A DNA stretch of 64,000 bases. It comes from Tillandsia leiboldiana (Eukaryota > Streptophyta > Magnoliopsida > Poales > Bromeliaceae). Under the pieces are notes generated by a model. The model saw only the letters and a list, made by a program, of their open reading frames with translations. It was not told where the DNA came from and ran no database searches. This document shows, in pieces, positions 1 through 11,224 of the stretch; position 1 is the first letter of the stretch, and each line of letters starts with the position of its first letter. The translations under genes and the position numbers were made by a program. The DNA lies in assembly GCA_029204045.2 (NCBI GenBank), contig CM055069.1, forward strand, positions 25,958,825-26,022,824, given 5' to 3'.

Positions 1-299
1 TTCCACTGCAGTCCTTTCTCAACTAGCTCAACATCCTGGATCTCATCCAGAAGACATGGGGTACACCACTCAACAATCGCAAAACTCGTGAACATACTCC
101 AGAAGAGGTCGACTCCCCCGCTGCAGGAGTCTAAGATCCCCTTCCAGTTTCTGCTTACACTGTCAGGAAATTGGCCCTGAGTAGCAAAGCACGAAACTGG
201 TTCCAAGTCAACAACCGAGCTCCTGGTAGTCCAACAGGACGAACTCGACGCCACCAAATCTCGGCGTCCTGTCAGACCATCTCAAACTCAGTAAAGCAA
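1..299 (-). pseudogene. degenerate interior of chromovirus-like element G (gag remnant)
   Basis: No intact reading frame is present. About 231-273 is nearly the same as about 10360-10402 in element A (a stretch beginning ggtccaacaggacga there), which lies in A's decayed gag region. This is therefore read as the inner part of a minus-strand relative of A. The first 170 bases match nothing else I could recognise in the window. The element continues to the left of the window, so its other LTR is not seen. Confidence 0.5.
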
Positions 300-1665
300 C
301 CACCTGGTAACTCGACCGGGGCATGTACCCACCTGGTAACCCGGCCAGGGGTATGTACCCATCTGGTAGCTCGGCCAGTGGAAGGTGTCCTCCTGGTAAC
401 TCGGCCAGGGCATGTGTCCTCCTGGTAACTCAGCCAGGGCATGTGCCCACCTGGTAACTCAGCCAGGAGTAATGTATCCATCTGGTAGCTCGGCCATTGG
501 AAAGTGTCCTCCTGGTAACTCGGCCAGGGCATGTGCCCACCTGGTAACTCAGCCAGGGAAAAATGCCCTCCTGGTAACTCAGCCAGGGAAATGCCCTCCT
601 GGTAACTCAGCCAGGAAAAATGCCCTCCTGGTAACTCAGCCAGGGAAAATGCCCTCCTGGTAACTCAGCCAGGGAAAATGCCCTCCTGGTAACTCAGCCA
701 GGGAAAATGCCCTCCTGGTAACTCAGCCAGGGAAAATGCCCTCCTGGTAACTCAGCCAGGGAAAAATGCCCTCCTGGTAACTCAGCCAGGGAAAGTGCCC
801 TCCTGGTAACTCAGCCAGAGAAAATGCCCTCCTGGTAACTCAGCCAGGGAAAAATGCCCTCCTGGTAACTCAGCCAGGGAAAAATGCCCTCCTGGTAACT
901 CAGCCAGGGAAAATGCCCTCCTGGTAACTCAGCCAGGGAAAATGCCCTCCTGGTAACTCAGCCAGGGAAAAATGCCCTCCTGGTAACTCAGCCAGGGAAA
1001 ATGCCCTCCTGGTAACTCAGCCAGGGAAAATGCCCTCCTGGTAATCAGCCAGGGAAAAATGCCCTCCTGGTAACTCAGCCAGGGAAAATGCCCTCCTGGT
1101 AACTCAGCCAGGGAAAATGCCCTCCTGGTAACTCAGCCAGGGAAAAATGCCCTCCTGGTAACTCAGCCAGGGAAAATGCCCTCCTGGTAACTCAGCCAGG
1201 GAAAATGCCCTCCTGGTAACTCAGCCAGGGAAAATGCCCTCCTGGTAACTCAGCCAGGGAAAATGCCCTCCTGGTAACTCAGCCAGGGAAAAACCCTCCT
1301 GGTAACTCAGCCAGGGAAACGCTCTCCTGGTAACTCAGCCAGGGAAAATGCCCTCCTGGTAACTCAGCCAGGGAAAATGCCCTCCTGGTGACTCAGCCAC
1401 GGAAAATGCCCTCCTGGTAAATCAGCCAGGGAAAACGCTCTCCTGGTAACTCAGCCAGGGAAAACGCTCTCCTGGTAACTCAGCCAGGGAAAACGCCCTC
1501 CTGGTAACTCAGCCAGGGAAACGCTCTCCTGGTAACTCAGCCAGGGAATACGCTCTCCTGTGACTCAGCCAGGGAAAATGCCCTCCTGGTAACTCAGCCA
1601 GGAAAATGCTTCCTGGTAACTCAGCCAGGGAATACGCTCTCCTGGTGACTCAGCCAGGGCGGGTG
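300..1665. repeat. 28-29 bp minisatellite, roughly 47 units
   Basis: The core ctggtaactcagccaggg recurs every 28-29 bases, joined by aaaatgccctc-type linkers. Units from about 300 to 540 are more varied (cacctgg, catctggtagctcgg, catgtg linkers). Units from about 540 to 1300 are almost uniform, and units from 1300 to 1660 show a second variant (acgctctcctgg). Each core can fold as CCTGG-loop-CCAGG. The open frames crossing it are periodic and not genes. It sits where the N-terminal part of gag would be in the relatives, between the gag remnant and the 5' leader of element G. Confidence 0.95.
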
Positions 1666-1991
1666 TGTCCTTTTCACAACACGATGTCGCAGGGGTATCG
1701 CAAACCCACTGCAAAAACAACAAATGTCAGGACACAACACCATACGACCCAATCCAGCGAAAGTCTAAGACATGTCATCCATTCCATAGCATTATGTTGT
1801 CGCAGCCAACATAATCGCTTAGGAAAGTAAACATGGCAAACACTCATCCCATCTCTTGGAGAGGTAAAAACTCAATCAAGACTCTCGCTAAAAGTCACGA
1901 CTAGCACGTAGTCATCCTAATGTCCAACCGCAAGCCTAGGGTTTCTAAGTCCATCACGACCTACAACCTAGGCTCTGATACCACTCTAATC
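1666..1991 (-). other. 5' leader of element G, next to the primer site
   Basis: Read on the minus strand, this runs from the PBS into the former gag start. It parallels 10855-11146 of element A base for base over long stretches (for example the cctagggtttctaagtcc block and the aggacacaac block). No ORF is preserved. It ends eight bases before the LTR. Confidence 0.7.
1972..1983 (-). other. primer binding site, element G
   Basis: The minus strand reads TGGTATCAGAGC, complementary to the 3' end of plant initiator methionine tRNA. It is separated from the LTR end at 1992 by eight bases (gattagag on the minus strand), the same spacing as in A, B, C and F. Confidence 0.85.
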
Positions 1992-2041
1992 TGTCACGCC
2001 CCGGGGTCGAAACTGCGACCCGGGCTCGCCAACAGATCCGC

Positions 2042-2069
2042 CGTCTGTACGGAAACTGCCGTACAGACG
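2042..2069 (-). other. conserved LTR-terminal hairpin (element G copy)
   Basis: Arms 2042-2052 and 2059-2069 pair perfectly over 11 bp around a 6-nt loop. The stem starts 50 bases inside the LTR end. See the matching hairpins in elements A, F, C and the solo LTR, where different bases keep the pairing. Confidence 0.7.
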
Positions 2070-3734
2070 AAGCGTCTAACCTGCAGAACGAATCAACTAC
2101 AGTACACAGATATCAGAGCGGAAAGTAAACTACTAAAAATTGAAAACCAAACACTGTACAACTGAAAATAATACAATATCCATCTCCCAAATACGATCGT
2201 ATACAAAGTCCTCTGATACAAAACTCAAAAGGGAGGTATCTCCAATAAATACATCAGTGTACAGACTCTCGATACAAGAATATCCTCACTACATCAGTCT
2301 CTCAAACTGTAGAATAAAGTACAACTCTATACCTCACAACAAAGGTCTCTCAACAGAGGAAAAAGAAGTAAACTAATCTACTGAAGCTCTCCTCTGGAGG
2401 GGTACTGCTACACTCCAATGACGGGTAGGGAACTAGCTCGCGACTCCCTCGCCTCGGTCAGAAGGATCAGCAACTGGAGCAACAGGAACAGGAGAAGAAG
2501 TTCCTGGGGAAAAAGACACCACGACGGGTGTGAGAACTACTTCCCACAGTAGTTCTCAGTGGGTGCCGTCAACAAGCCCAACGGTCTGCCCACCAAGTCT
2601 ACTAGAGGTAAAGATAACAGAGCAATGAAATCTGAACAAGAAAAGCTGGAGCTACTCTACAGCTGCCATACCTCTATCTAGATACTCAAAAAGTGGAACA
2701 GATGAAAGTAAAAGAGACCACTCGCACCCAAGGTGCTCAAAAGACCCAATGGAACTGACTGCCTCATAGGGTCCAGTCAAGCCTGCGCCTGTCGACTAGG
2801 AACGCGCCTGCCCACTACCACACATCCCCATGAGGACGGGATTTACGTGGGGCGTCCTGCCCGACTAACTCACTCCTCGCGCAAAACTGCCTCAACAGGC
2901 CCATCGTATCCACAGCGGCATCTCAGGGACGCGACTCCAACTGAGGAAAACGGCGCGGCATAGAGTATCACAATTGGCATAAGCAGGCTAGTCAAAATCC
3001 ACGCTCACTCTCAGAACGGTAGGACTCAGGATCCCCAAATACCTCGCACAACAGTCGGAGAACCCTCGACGACTCAGCTGCTCAGCTAACTCGAAACACG
3101 AGACACTAGCCTCTCCAACAGTTCGCAGCACAAGCTCACTGGCTGGAGATACTCCACAGCCAGGAACGACCCACAACTCAGGGTACAAAACAGGTCGGAC
3201 AACACTCAACGACCTGGGACCACCGTCAACCCCAACGGTTCCCAACAATACGGACCGGAAGATACTCGACGGCCCGGGACTACCGTTTACCCAAACGGCT
3301 CCCCGCATAGATAAGCAACCGCTACAACTACCAGACTCCACTCTGCTCCCAAGCAAGAGTGCAAAAGCATCCCACACTAAAAGCAAGTCCCGACCTCTCG
3401 GCCCACTACCCGGGCGAGAAAACACTATGTCCAGGGATGAAGAACAGTGTGGATGTCTAAGCATAAATAACCCTAGCCCAAGTGAGGGTTTTCTACTGGT
3501 CTGGTTACACATGCAACGTATGACGGGGGTGCTAGGTCAAGTTCCAGATAACCCATTATAACGATAATAAAGGGATAGCCATTCCAACAATCTAGCATGC
3601 TACACAAGGAAATAAACTATCATGCATAGTCCTACATTAATAGAATTAATGTACATTCCATAAAACTTGGAGATAAGGCCACCCACCTCGATTTGCCACC
3701 AATTGCTCGTAGACACTTGCAATTGGCCTCCACG

Positions 3735-4147
3735 TGATCCGCACGCAAAACGGGGCACCCGTCGGAGTCCGCACGCAAAACGGAGCACGCCGCCGTAGTC
3801 CGCACGCAAAACGGAGCACGCTGCCGGAGTCCGCACCAAAAAACGGAGTCTGCACGTGAAACGGTGCACGGCGCCGGAGTCCGCACGCAAAACGGTGCAC
3901 GGTGCCGGAATCCGCACAAAAACGGAGTCCGCACGCAAAACGGTGCACGGTGCCGGAGTCCGCACGCAAAACGGTGCACGGTGCCAGGATCCGCACGCAA
4001 AACGGAGTCCGCACGCAAAACGGTGCACGGTGCCGGAGTCCGCACGCAAAACGGTGCACGGTGCCGGAGTCCGCACGCAAAACGGAGTCCGCACGCAAAA
4101 CGGTGCACGGTGCCGGAGTCCGCACGCAAAACGGTGCACGGTGCCCA
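3735..4147. repeat. tandem array of 31-bp and 18-bp units in LTR G
   Basis: The unit tccgcacgcaaaacgg is followed either by tgcacggtgccggag (31-bp unit) or directly by another unit (18-bp short form). The two lengths alternate irregularly. The long open frames on both strands here arise from the repeat period. A single diverged copy of the unit is seen in element A's LTR near 13200-13260. Confidence 0.9.
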
Positions 4148-5309
4148 ACACAGAAAAGAGCAAGGTGGTTAATTACAGTCCAAAAGAACGCTCCAAAAAA
4201 CTGTACAAAAATACAGAAAACCAACACACGGACCCACCCGTTTGCGCCGCCGTCGCCGAAACGCTCCGCTGGGCGACCTCGCACGCAAAACGAGGTCCAC
4301 GACGCGCCGCCGCACCTCACGCAACCTCCTCCCTCACTCCCTCTCGCTCTCGGGTGCAGAAGAAAGAAAGAAGGGAGAAAAATGGTGCTCGGGGAGAAAG
4401 AAGAAAGAAGAAAGGAGGAGAAGAAAGGGCTGGTCCACGGTGCACCGGTCCACGGTGCACCGGCCAATCGGGAGCCACCCCAGCCGGCTCACAAGGCCGG
4501 GGCGCGTGCACCGGGTCCACGGACGCGCCCCGGGTGCCACGCGGCACGCGGTTACGCGCCCGCCACACGGGCGCGTTACACGCGCCCGCGGCAGGCGCGG
4601 GACACGCGCGCCCACACAGGCGCGTGCCCCCGCGCCCGCGCGGCAGCCAACGGGGGCCCGCCACGTGGCGGCCCCCGCGTGAACCCCCCCGAAGGCGCGT
4701 CTGCCCTGTTGCGTCCGTACGCCCTCGAGCAGCGCGCCGCACCGCCTTGATCTCCGTGCCGCGCCTCGCCTCGGGATTCGTGCCGCGTCGTCTCGAAAAA
4801 CGCGCACTTCATCCGGGCTCCAAAACAAACAAGTGAATAGTCCATTTTTAGCGATTTCGCGCGCTGAATCCAAAAACGATGTCCATTTCTCCAAATTCTC
4901 ATCCGAAAATTGCGGAGTGCCCCCGGATAGCCCACTCGATCCGATTTTCGCGCCGGGTCCATTTTTAAAGTCCGATTTGCCAAATTCCAACTCTAAAATT
5001 CCCGAAGGCGACCGGAGAGGTAAACTCTTATCCAACTTCGCCCGGAGTCCAATTTTGACATCTGAGTCGCGCGAAACACATCCAAACACCCGACGGGTCA
5101 TCCAATTTCCACGGGATCTCAATTAAGTAGCCCGAATCCACCACTTGTGTCCAAATTGCGCGCAACCCACGCAGGCCTCCAGTGATGCAAGCAAATCCCA
5201 AATTGCATCACAAAGTATCCATTCTGGGCCCCCAACACCACTGCACCACACCCCCAACGGCGACCGAAAGCTGCCCAAACATAGAGCAACCCATACGCGT
5301 GGATTCCGG

Positions 5310-7643
5310 GACCTCACCTGCCCAATCGCATCTGAGTATCCAACAATATCCAAACTTGTTCCATAGGATACCAAATTCCGAAATTAATTGATCCTTTGAT
5401 ATACCGGATGATCCTTTTCCACCGCTTTCAGGTGAACCTCCTTTGGTGTGCTGATTGATATCTCGCGCAAATCCCAACACCAAAGATATATCCGGGCGAC
5501 TAGCCGTGAGGTAAAGTAGACTTCCAATCATACTTCGATACAGTGTTCTCGTCTACATTCTCACTATGTGATTCACTTCCAAGTCCCTTGTGGCTAGTTC
5601 CCATTGGAGTCGGAAAATCCTTCGATTTTCAAGATCAAACTTTTTGAACCAACTCCATTGCATACTTGGATTGACTCAAGTGAATACCTTCATCATTTTG
5701 TTAATTTGCAATCCAAGGAAATAAGTCAATTCGCCCATCATGGACATCTCAAATTCGCTTTCCATGGTCTCCGCGAATTTAGAAGCACATCGTTATCTCT
5801 TGTTGCGCCAAATACAATGTCATCGACATAGATTTGTGCTACAATGAAATTGCTTTGATAATGCTTCACAAAGAGAGTCCTATCAGCTCCCCACTCCCCC
5901 TCGAGTATAGCCCTTCTCCAAAAGGTGCTTTGTTAACCTTTCGTACCATGCTCGCGGTGCTTGTTTCAGACCGTAAAGAGCCTTTTTCAAACGAAAACAT
6001 GGTTAGGTTGTTTATGATCTACAAAACCTTTCGGTTGAGCCACATAAACTTCCTCATTTAAAACCCATTTAGAAATGCGCTCTTAACGTCCATTTTGAAA
6101 TATTTATTTGATTTTAAAATGACAAGCAATAGCAAATAGTATACGAATGGACTCGAGTCTAGCTACAGGGGCGAATGTTTCATCAAAGTCTATACCTTCT
6201 ACTTGAGAGTAGCCTTGAGCAACTAATCGTGCCTTGTTCCTGATGATAGTACCATCCTCATTTTTCTTGTTCTTGAAGATCCATTTGTACCTATCACATT
6301 GTGTGCTTTGGAGGCTTCGTTAATTCCCAGACTTTGTTTCGCTCAAATTGATGGAGCTCTTCCTGCATTGCTTTAATCCAGTAGTCATCCTGAAGAGCTT
6401 CATCTATGTTCTTTGGTTCGATTAAAGATACGTAGCAAGCGAATCCACAAACCAACTGCCTCCGAGTTCTGACTCCTTCTTGTGGATCTCCAATAATATT
6501 TTCCGGATGATCCTTGGAGATTCGTAACGTTTGTTGAAACGGAGTACTCGAGATACATGAGATGATTCCTGCACATCAGATAAACTTGAAGAACCATTAG
6601 ATGCATCATTAATATTGGAAGTATTTTATGAGAAGATGCACTAGCAGGAGAATCATCATCTAGAGAGATATCGAGGGTAGATTTTCCCGATCCAAAGTGA
6701 AAGCTTCATCTACTTTAACATTATAGATTCTACGATCGTCTTAGATTCATGTTAAATACTCGATATGCTCTGCTATTCGTAGAATAACCCAAAAAGATCC
6801 CTTCATCACTTCGGAGTCGAACTTTCCAAGATTTTCACACGGTCACGTAAAATGTAACATCGACTCCCGAAGACACGAAAATATTTGATATTGGTTTTCT
6901 ACTAAACAACAGCTCATATGTGTATTTAAAAGTTCCTGGCGCAGAGTAAACTCTATTATGACATAACAGCGGTGTTCACAGCTTCAGCCCAAAATGTAGC
7001 GGTAAATTTCCGGCTATGAAGCATCACACCGCGCCATCTCTTTGAACAACCCTGTTCTTGCGCTCAACAACACCATTCTGCTGAGGTGTATAGGGTGCCG
7101 AGAATTCATGTTTATTCCATTTGAGGCAAAATCATGAATTTTGAATTTATGAATTCTCCACCTCTATCACTTCTAACAACGAATGATCTTTTCATTCTTT
7201 TCAATCATAATACGATGGCAAATCTCATGAAAAGAGTCAAACGTATCAGCTTCATCTTTTAAAATGCTACCCAAGAAAACCGAGAGAAATCATCAACCAA
7301 TAAAAAAATGTACCATTTACGTCCGCAAAGATGGTTGACGGGAAGGCCGGCCCCTTAAGTCCATGTGCAAAAGTTTCCAAGGGCCGTTTTTTGTACCAAC
7401 GTGTTTCAGTTCTTGTGTGCAGTCCAGACTGTTTTCACCTTTGTGCAACCACCACACACAACGTTTTGTTTAAATAAAAGCTTTGTGGTGAACCCCCTTG
7501 CCACGTCCTTGTTTGAAATTCTAGTAAGGTTCCGTAAATATTTAAGTGACCGAGCCTTTCATAGCCAAAGAGGTTTCATTATTCTAAGCGGCTAGTTACA
7601 ATTTTACAGAAAATTGATTAGGAACCAATAACAATTGTTTTCA
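5310..7643 (-). pseudogene. pol: broken Ty1-copia integrase/RT/RNase H fragment
   Basis: Read on the minus strand, this follows element E from about 25806 (just before the integrase zinc finger) to about 28130 (RNase H, SDADWAG region). Recognisable pieces include the MIGSLLYLTASRPDIS segment at 5480-5531 and a GSSSLSDVQ-like linker near 6570. Frameshifts and stops are frequent, so no domain is intact. The 3' side is cut at about 5310, where LTR G sequence begins, and the 5' side is cut by the N gap. It is a fragment of the same SIRE-like family as E, older or more damaged. Confidence 0.85.
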
Positions 7644-7743
7644 NNNNNNNNNNNNNNNNNNNNNNNNNNNNNNNNNNNNNNNNNNNNNNNNNNNNNNNNN
7701 NNNNNNNNNNNNNNNNNNNNNNNNNNNNNNNNNNNNNNNNNNN
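7644..7743. other. assembly gap (100 N)
   Basis: Exactly 100 N, the conventional size for a gap of unknown length. Copia pol lies to the left and the middle of element A's LTR to the right. The two sides are not parts of one element. Confidence 0.99.
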
Positions 7744-8071
7744 CGACGGCAAAAATCTGATAAACGGCCCAAAAATCCGACAATCCGAAAATCCCAATTT
7801 TAGCCAACTAAAAACCAATTAAAAGCCCAAAGCACAAGAAAAACTGCACCAAAACCTCTAAAAAACCCAAAAATCGAATTTTACTTACCTCGTCGCCGCT
7901 CCCGCCACGCCCACGGAGCTCCACGCGCCTCCAACGGCGAGTCCAAAAAATCCAAGAAGCTCCATCCCTTTCTTTCTTTCTTTTCTTTTCCTTTTCCTCT
8001 CTTTTCTTTTCCTTTCTTTCTTTCTCTTTTCTTTCTTTCTTCTCTCTGCTGCAGAGGAGGGGTGGAGGCAC

Positions 8072-8080
8072 TTTTATAAA
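8072..8080 (-). promoter_or_regulatory. TATA box of element A, left LTR
   Basis: The minus strand reads TTTATAAAA between the upstream repeats and a long GA-rich leader (gaagaaagaaag type). The same arrangement is seen at 15145-15153 and 53102-53109. The transcription start would be about 30 bases further on. Confidence 0.65.
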
Positions 8081-8140
8081 GCAAAAAGCTTTATAATTAA
8101 TTAACTAATTAATTAATTCCAATAATTCCAACTCCAACTC

Positions 8141-8700
8141 ACTTTTTGCCTTCGGGCTCTCCGCCGCGGCCCGGAACTTCCCCGAACTCCGCTGTAAATC
8201 GAAAATACACGCGCTCACACTTTTTCTCTCCAAAAAGCTCATCCGTTGAGGCGGGGTGCTCAAATCAATTACCGGCTCCAAAATTGCCAGTTCCAACTCA
8301 CTTTTGCCTCCGGGTCCTCCGCGTCAGTCCGGAACCTCCCGAACCTCGCTGTAAATCAAAAGTACACGTGTCCACAGCTTTTCCTCCTCAAAAAAGCTTA
8401 TCCGTTGAGTCGGGGTGCTCAAATCAATTACCGGCTCCAAAATTGCCAGTTTCGACTCACTTTTTGCCTCCGGGTCCTCCGCGTCAGTCCGGAACCTCCC
8501 GAACCTCGCTGTAAATCAAAAGTACACGTGTCCACAGCTTTTTCTCTTCAAAAAGCTCGCCGTTGAGTCGGGGTGCTCAAATCAATTACCCGGCTCCAAA
8601 ATTGCCAGTTCCGACTCACTTTTTGCCTCCGGGTCCTCCGCGTCAGTCCGGAACCTCCCGAACCTCGCTGTAATATGAAAGTACACCTGTTCCAAGTGTT
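8141..8700. repeat. four about 160-bp tandem units upstream of the TATA box
   Basis: Units begin near 8141, 8300, 8460 and 8620 (ctttttgcctccgggtcctc-like start, then ggaacctcccgaacctcgctg, then caaaaagctc). The unit nearest the TATA box is more diverged (ttcgggctctccgccg). In element orientation they lie in U3 immediately upstream of the TATA box. The right LTR has only two units. Confidence 0.9.
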
Positions 8701-8919
8701 CCCGAATTTCCGGCGCTCCACGGTGAAGTCGGAAATTCCCAATCTCATCCTCAATCGGCCTACAAAGCCCGGAAAAACCTCGATTCGAGCTGGAGCTTCC
8801 GCGTTGATCCGAATCAACCCGGCATCAACTGTAAACTCAAATGCAACATGCTCAAGGCATCTCTCTGCTCCAAGCCATCTGTGTGGTCGGCGCGCTATTC
8901 AAAGCCCCAGTACTTTACA

Positions 8920-8932
8920 TCCTCCCCTCCTT
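8920..8932 (-). other. polypurine tract of element A
   Basis: The minus strand reads AAGGAGGGGAGGA directly before the LTR start TGTAAAG. This is the plus-strand priming site and fixes the LTR boundary. Confidence 0.85.
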
Positions 8933-10298
8933 CAAAAGGTTTCGTCCCCGAAACCAAAACACACACCCTACCACAAGAAACCCACATCAGGAATATTATC
9001 AACTCCAACTCTCTCTCAAAAGAAAGCAACCGAAAATAGTGAAAAGTCCGAAATTTCCAAAGGACCGATGCCTTCACCCCGATCAAACAAGAACCGGTTC
9101 CCGCATCGCCTCCATTTCTGGAGTAGTCCTTCGAAATTTTTCCATTCCGCTGCTATTTTCGGCGTTAAAACGGGAAAACAAGGAGAGAGAGAGATGTTGA
9201 AGCTGCCCCTGCTGTGGCCGCCACCCAAAACCACAATCCACCAACTCAACCCTGTAGGGGTGCAACACTCTGATCTCAATCACCAGGAAAGGAAGTCATA
9301 CCAAGTACCAAGCGATCCGCTAACCTGGCGCCCACCAATCGGCGACCCACACTCATCCTCTCGGCCCTCAGGTGGTCGCTCTAACTCAACATACTGGCAC
9401 CACCGAACCTTCACTGGGTAAAACCAACCGTAAATTCCATAACTCCAAAAGCAAGAATTTCTTCGGTTGCATCTGATAGCTCAAATCCTTGTTCGACTCC
9501 AACGCAGAAAAGCCGATAAAGTGCGAGGATTCAATTACACTTCCTCCTATCAGACGAAAATCACGGTCCAAACTCCCGCGTAAACTCAAGTCTATAAACA
9601 TAATCTCTGCGGCTGGTGGCTTCCAAAAATCGAAGTTTCCAAAAGGCAAAACTCCTCCGTTGCTCCTTAGCAACCAAAACAATCAAGTCTCGCAGGTACA
9701 TCCCTCGATTAGGCAACCAACATCTCCCCTCTTGGGAGTTGCTGCACAATCCTCCAGTGATCTTGAAGCTCTAAGCCACTTCGGAAACAAATCCAAATGT
9801 CCACGACGGGTCCGGCTGCTAACCCCGTTCAAACACAGCTGGAGAACTCGATTCTTCAAATACTAACAATCGCAGGCCTCAGTCAATCCACTTGACCGCA
9901 AGGCAAGCTCAAAAAGCCCCTACCGGGTTCTGAACACTAACCGGGCACAGCCCCGGTTGCAAGGTTCCATAACCATGCCGACCACTAACCCGGTCTCCAC
10001 CCAGTATCCTGGCGCCTCGACTGCCGAGAACCTCCAGGTCTCTGTCTCCTCTGAGACACATGATCCTGAGGCTGGCACCATGGCAACCTCGATCCACTCC
10101 ACTATCCCGAAATCAGGCAATACTGGAAGACTCTCTCTCTGGAGCTGGTCCCTCGATCTCCGTCCCTCCTGGACGTGATCAGTGATCCCCGGTCAATCCA
10201 TCGCACATGCCCAATCGCTGCATCAACGGTCGGCACTCGCCGAGAATACACAATGAGATAGATATCCAGGTGCAGTCCCCTCTCGACAAAATCAACCT
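8933..10298 (-). pseudogene. element A interior, non-coding remnant of pol region
   Basis: No protein domain survives. Next to the polypurine tract, the minus-strand frame VSGTKPFEGGED resembles the usual tail of chromoviral pol. The rest is a patchwork with stops in every frame. The short ORFs here are repeated identically in reverse at 50900-52250. The whole A interior is only 2.2 kb, far too short for gag-pol. Confidence 0.6.
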
Positions 10299-10850
10299 CT
10301 AAACCTCAACCTGGGTGACAAGGGGCCCACTGCTCAACCATCGCGGAACTCGCTCTCGGTGGTCCAACAGGACGAACCCGACGCCACCAACTCTCGGCGT
10401 CCAAACAAAAGGCGCAAGATCAAGCGCCCTGATGCTTCTCCTGGATGAACAATCCTTGAACAGCTTTTCCCTAGCAGCGATCCAGTTCTCGGCCTCCCAA
10501 GGCCCCCAACTTAAATCCCAAAATCTGCAGGGGATGGGACTGGATGAAGTAGAATAACCGGTTGGCAACCTCTCGCTACTCCTGCACCATCAGTGGTGTG
10601 ACCAGGGTCGAAATCGACAATGTCGCGGCTGGAGTACTACTGGCGATACCCCGGGAGATGCTCTCAGCTCAAACATGCGCAACACACGCTCCATGTTCTT
10701 CTCCTGGCGCCGCAACGCCTCCGACATTTGGGCCCCCTGAGCCCGCAGATCCTGTACCTCACCCTGCCTAGCCTGCTCGGCAGCCCGCCGTCCGGGCTCC
10801 TCAGCTGAGGTCAAACGCCCGCTCGTCGCTGCACGACGTCTCGGCGGCAT
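10299..10850 (-). pseudogene. gag: element A gag remnant
   Basis: A minus-strand ATG at 10850 opens MPPRRRAATSGRLTSAEE, a start typical of chromoviral Gag, followed by a helical stretch (QGAQMSEALRRQEKNMERV). The frame breaks near 10590. Beyond it, a shifted frame still shows an EVANRLF...GALGGRELD segment, which corresponds to a Gag segment in element F (EVADRLF...GALGGQEL). No zinc knuckle is present. It cannot make a working Gag. Confidence 0.7.
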
Positions 10851-11126
10851 CGCAAGTAACTGAAACAAAAACAAACATCAGGACACAACAACCATACGAC
10901 CCAATCCAGCGAGAGCCTAAAATTTGTTATCCTTCCTAAAGTATTATGTTGTCTGCAGCCAACATAATCACTTTGAGAGAATAACACATCAAATCACTCA
11001 TCCCAACCCAAGGGAGAGGTAAAAACTCAATCTGGACTCTCGCTAACAGTCACGACTCTCACGTAGTCATCCTAATGTCCAACCACAAGCCTAGGGTTTC
11101 TAAGTCCTCAATGACCTATATCCTAG

Positions 11127-11138
11127 GCTCTGATACCA
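11127..11138 (-). other. primer binding site, element A
   Basis: The minus strand reads TGGTATCAGAGC, an initiator-Met-tRNA site, eight bases (gattagag) from the LTR end at 11147. Confidence 0.88.
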
Positions 11139-11196
11139 CTCTAATCTGTCACGCCCCGGGGTCGAAACTGCGACCCGGGCTCGCTAACAGATCCGC

Positions 11197-11224
11197 CATC
11201 TGTACGAAAACTGCCGTACAGACG
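11197..11224 (-). other. conserved LTR-terminal hairpin (element A right LTR)
   Basis: Arms catctgtacg and cgtacagacg pair, with one G-U-type position and one base lost from the top of the stem compared with the left LTR copy at 57047-57074. It lies 50 bases from the LTR end. Confidence 0.6.

Larger units (their letters stand above)
1992..5300 (-). mobile_element. LTR of chromovirus-like element G (5' end uncertain)
   Basis: On the minus strand the LTR ends ...GGGGCGTGACA at 1992, followed by the spacer and PBS. The body is non-coding. It contains a conserved terminal hairpin, a purine and pyrimidine patchwork, a tandem array (3735-4147), a very GC-rich block (4440-4790), and a stretch at about 4840-5120 that matches the start of the solo LTR at 35341-35460 in reverse. 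The LTR start is not seen cleanly. At about 5300-5320 the sequence switches to copia pol, so the left edge of U3 is missing or unrecognised. Nothing is assigned within 5125-5300. Confidence 0.65.
7744..8919 (-). mobile_element. element A, left (3') LTR, truncated by the gap
   Basis: The minus strand starts TGTAAAGTACTGGGG at 8919, directly after a polypurine tract. The part present covers U3, the TATA box and the start of the transcribed region. The remaining roughly 3.7 kb of the LTR is lost in the gap. It matches 52263-53437 in reverse complement, including the same four upstream repeat units, with only scattered single-base and indel differences. Confidence 0.9.

Noticed and set aside
300..1665. 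Regular short repeats resembling a CRISPR array
   Set aside because: There are no unique spacers: the linkers are themselves repeated, the period is 28-29 bases in total, and the surroundings are plant retrotransposon. It is a minisatellite.
1972..1983. tRNA gene remnants at the TGGTATCAGAGC sites
   Set aside because: Only the 12 bases complementary to the tRNA 3' end are present, each next to an LTR. They are primer sites, and no tRNA cloverleaf follows.
3600..4467. Open frames of 165-326 codons over the gcacgcaaaacgg array
   Set aside because: The frames are produced by the 31/18-bp tandem units on both strands and stop outside the array.
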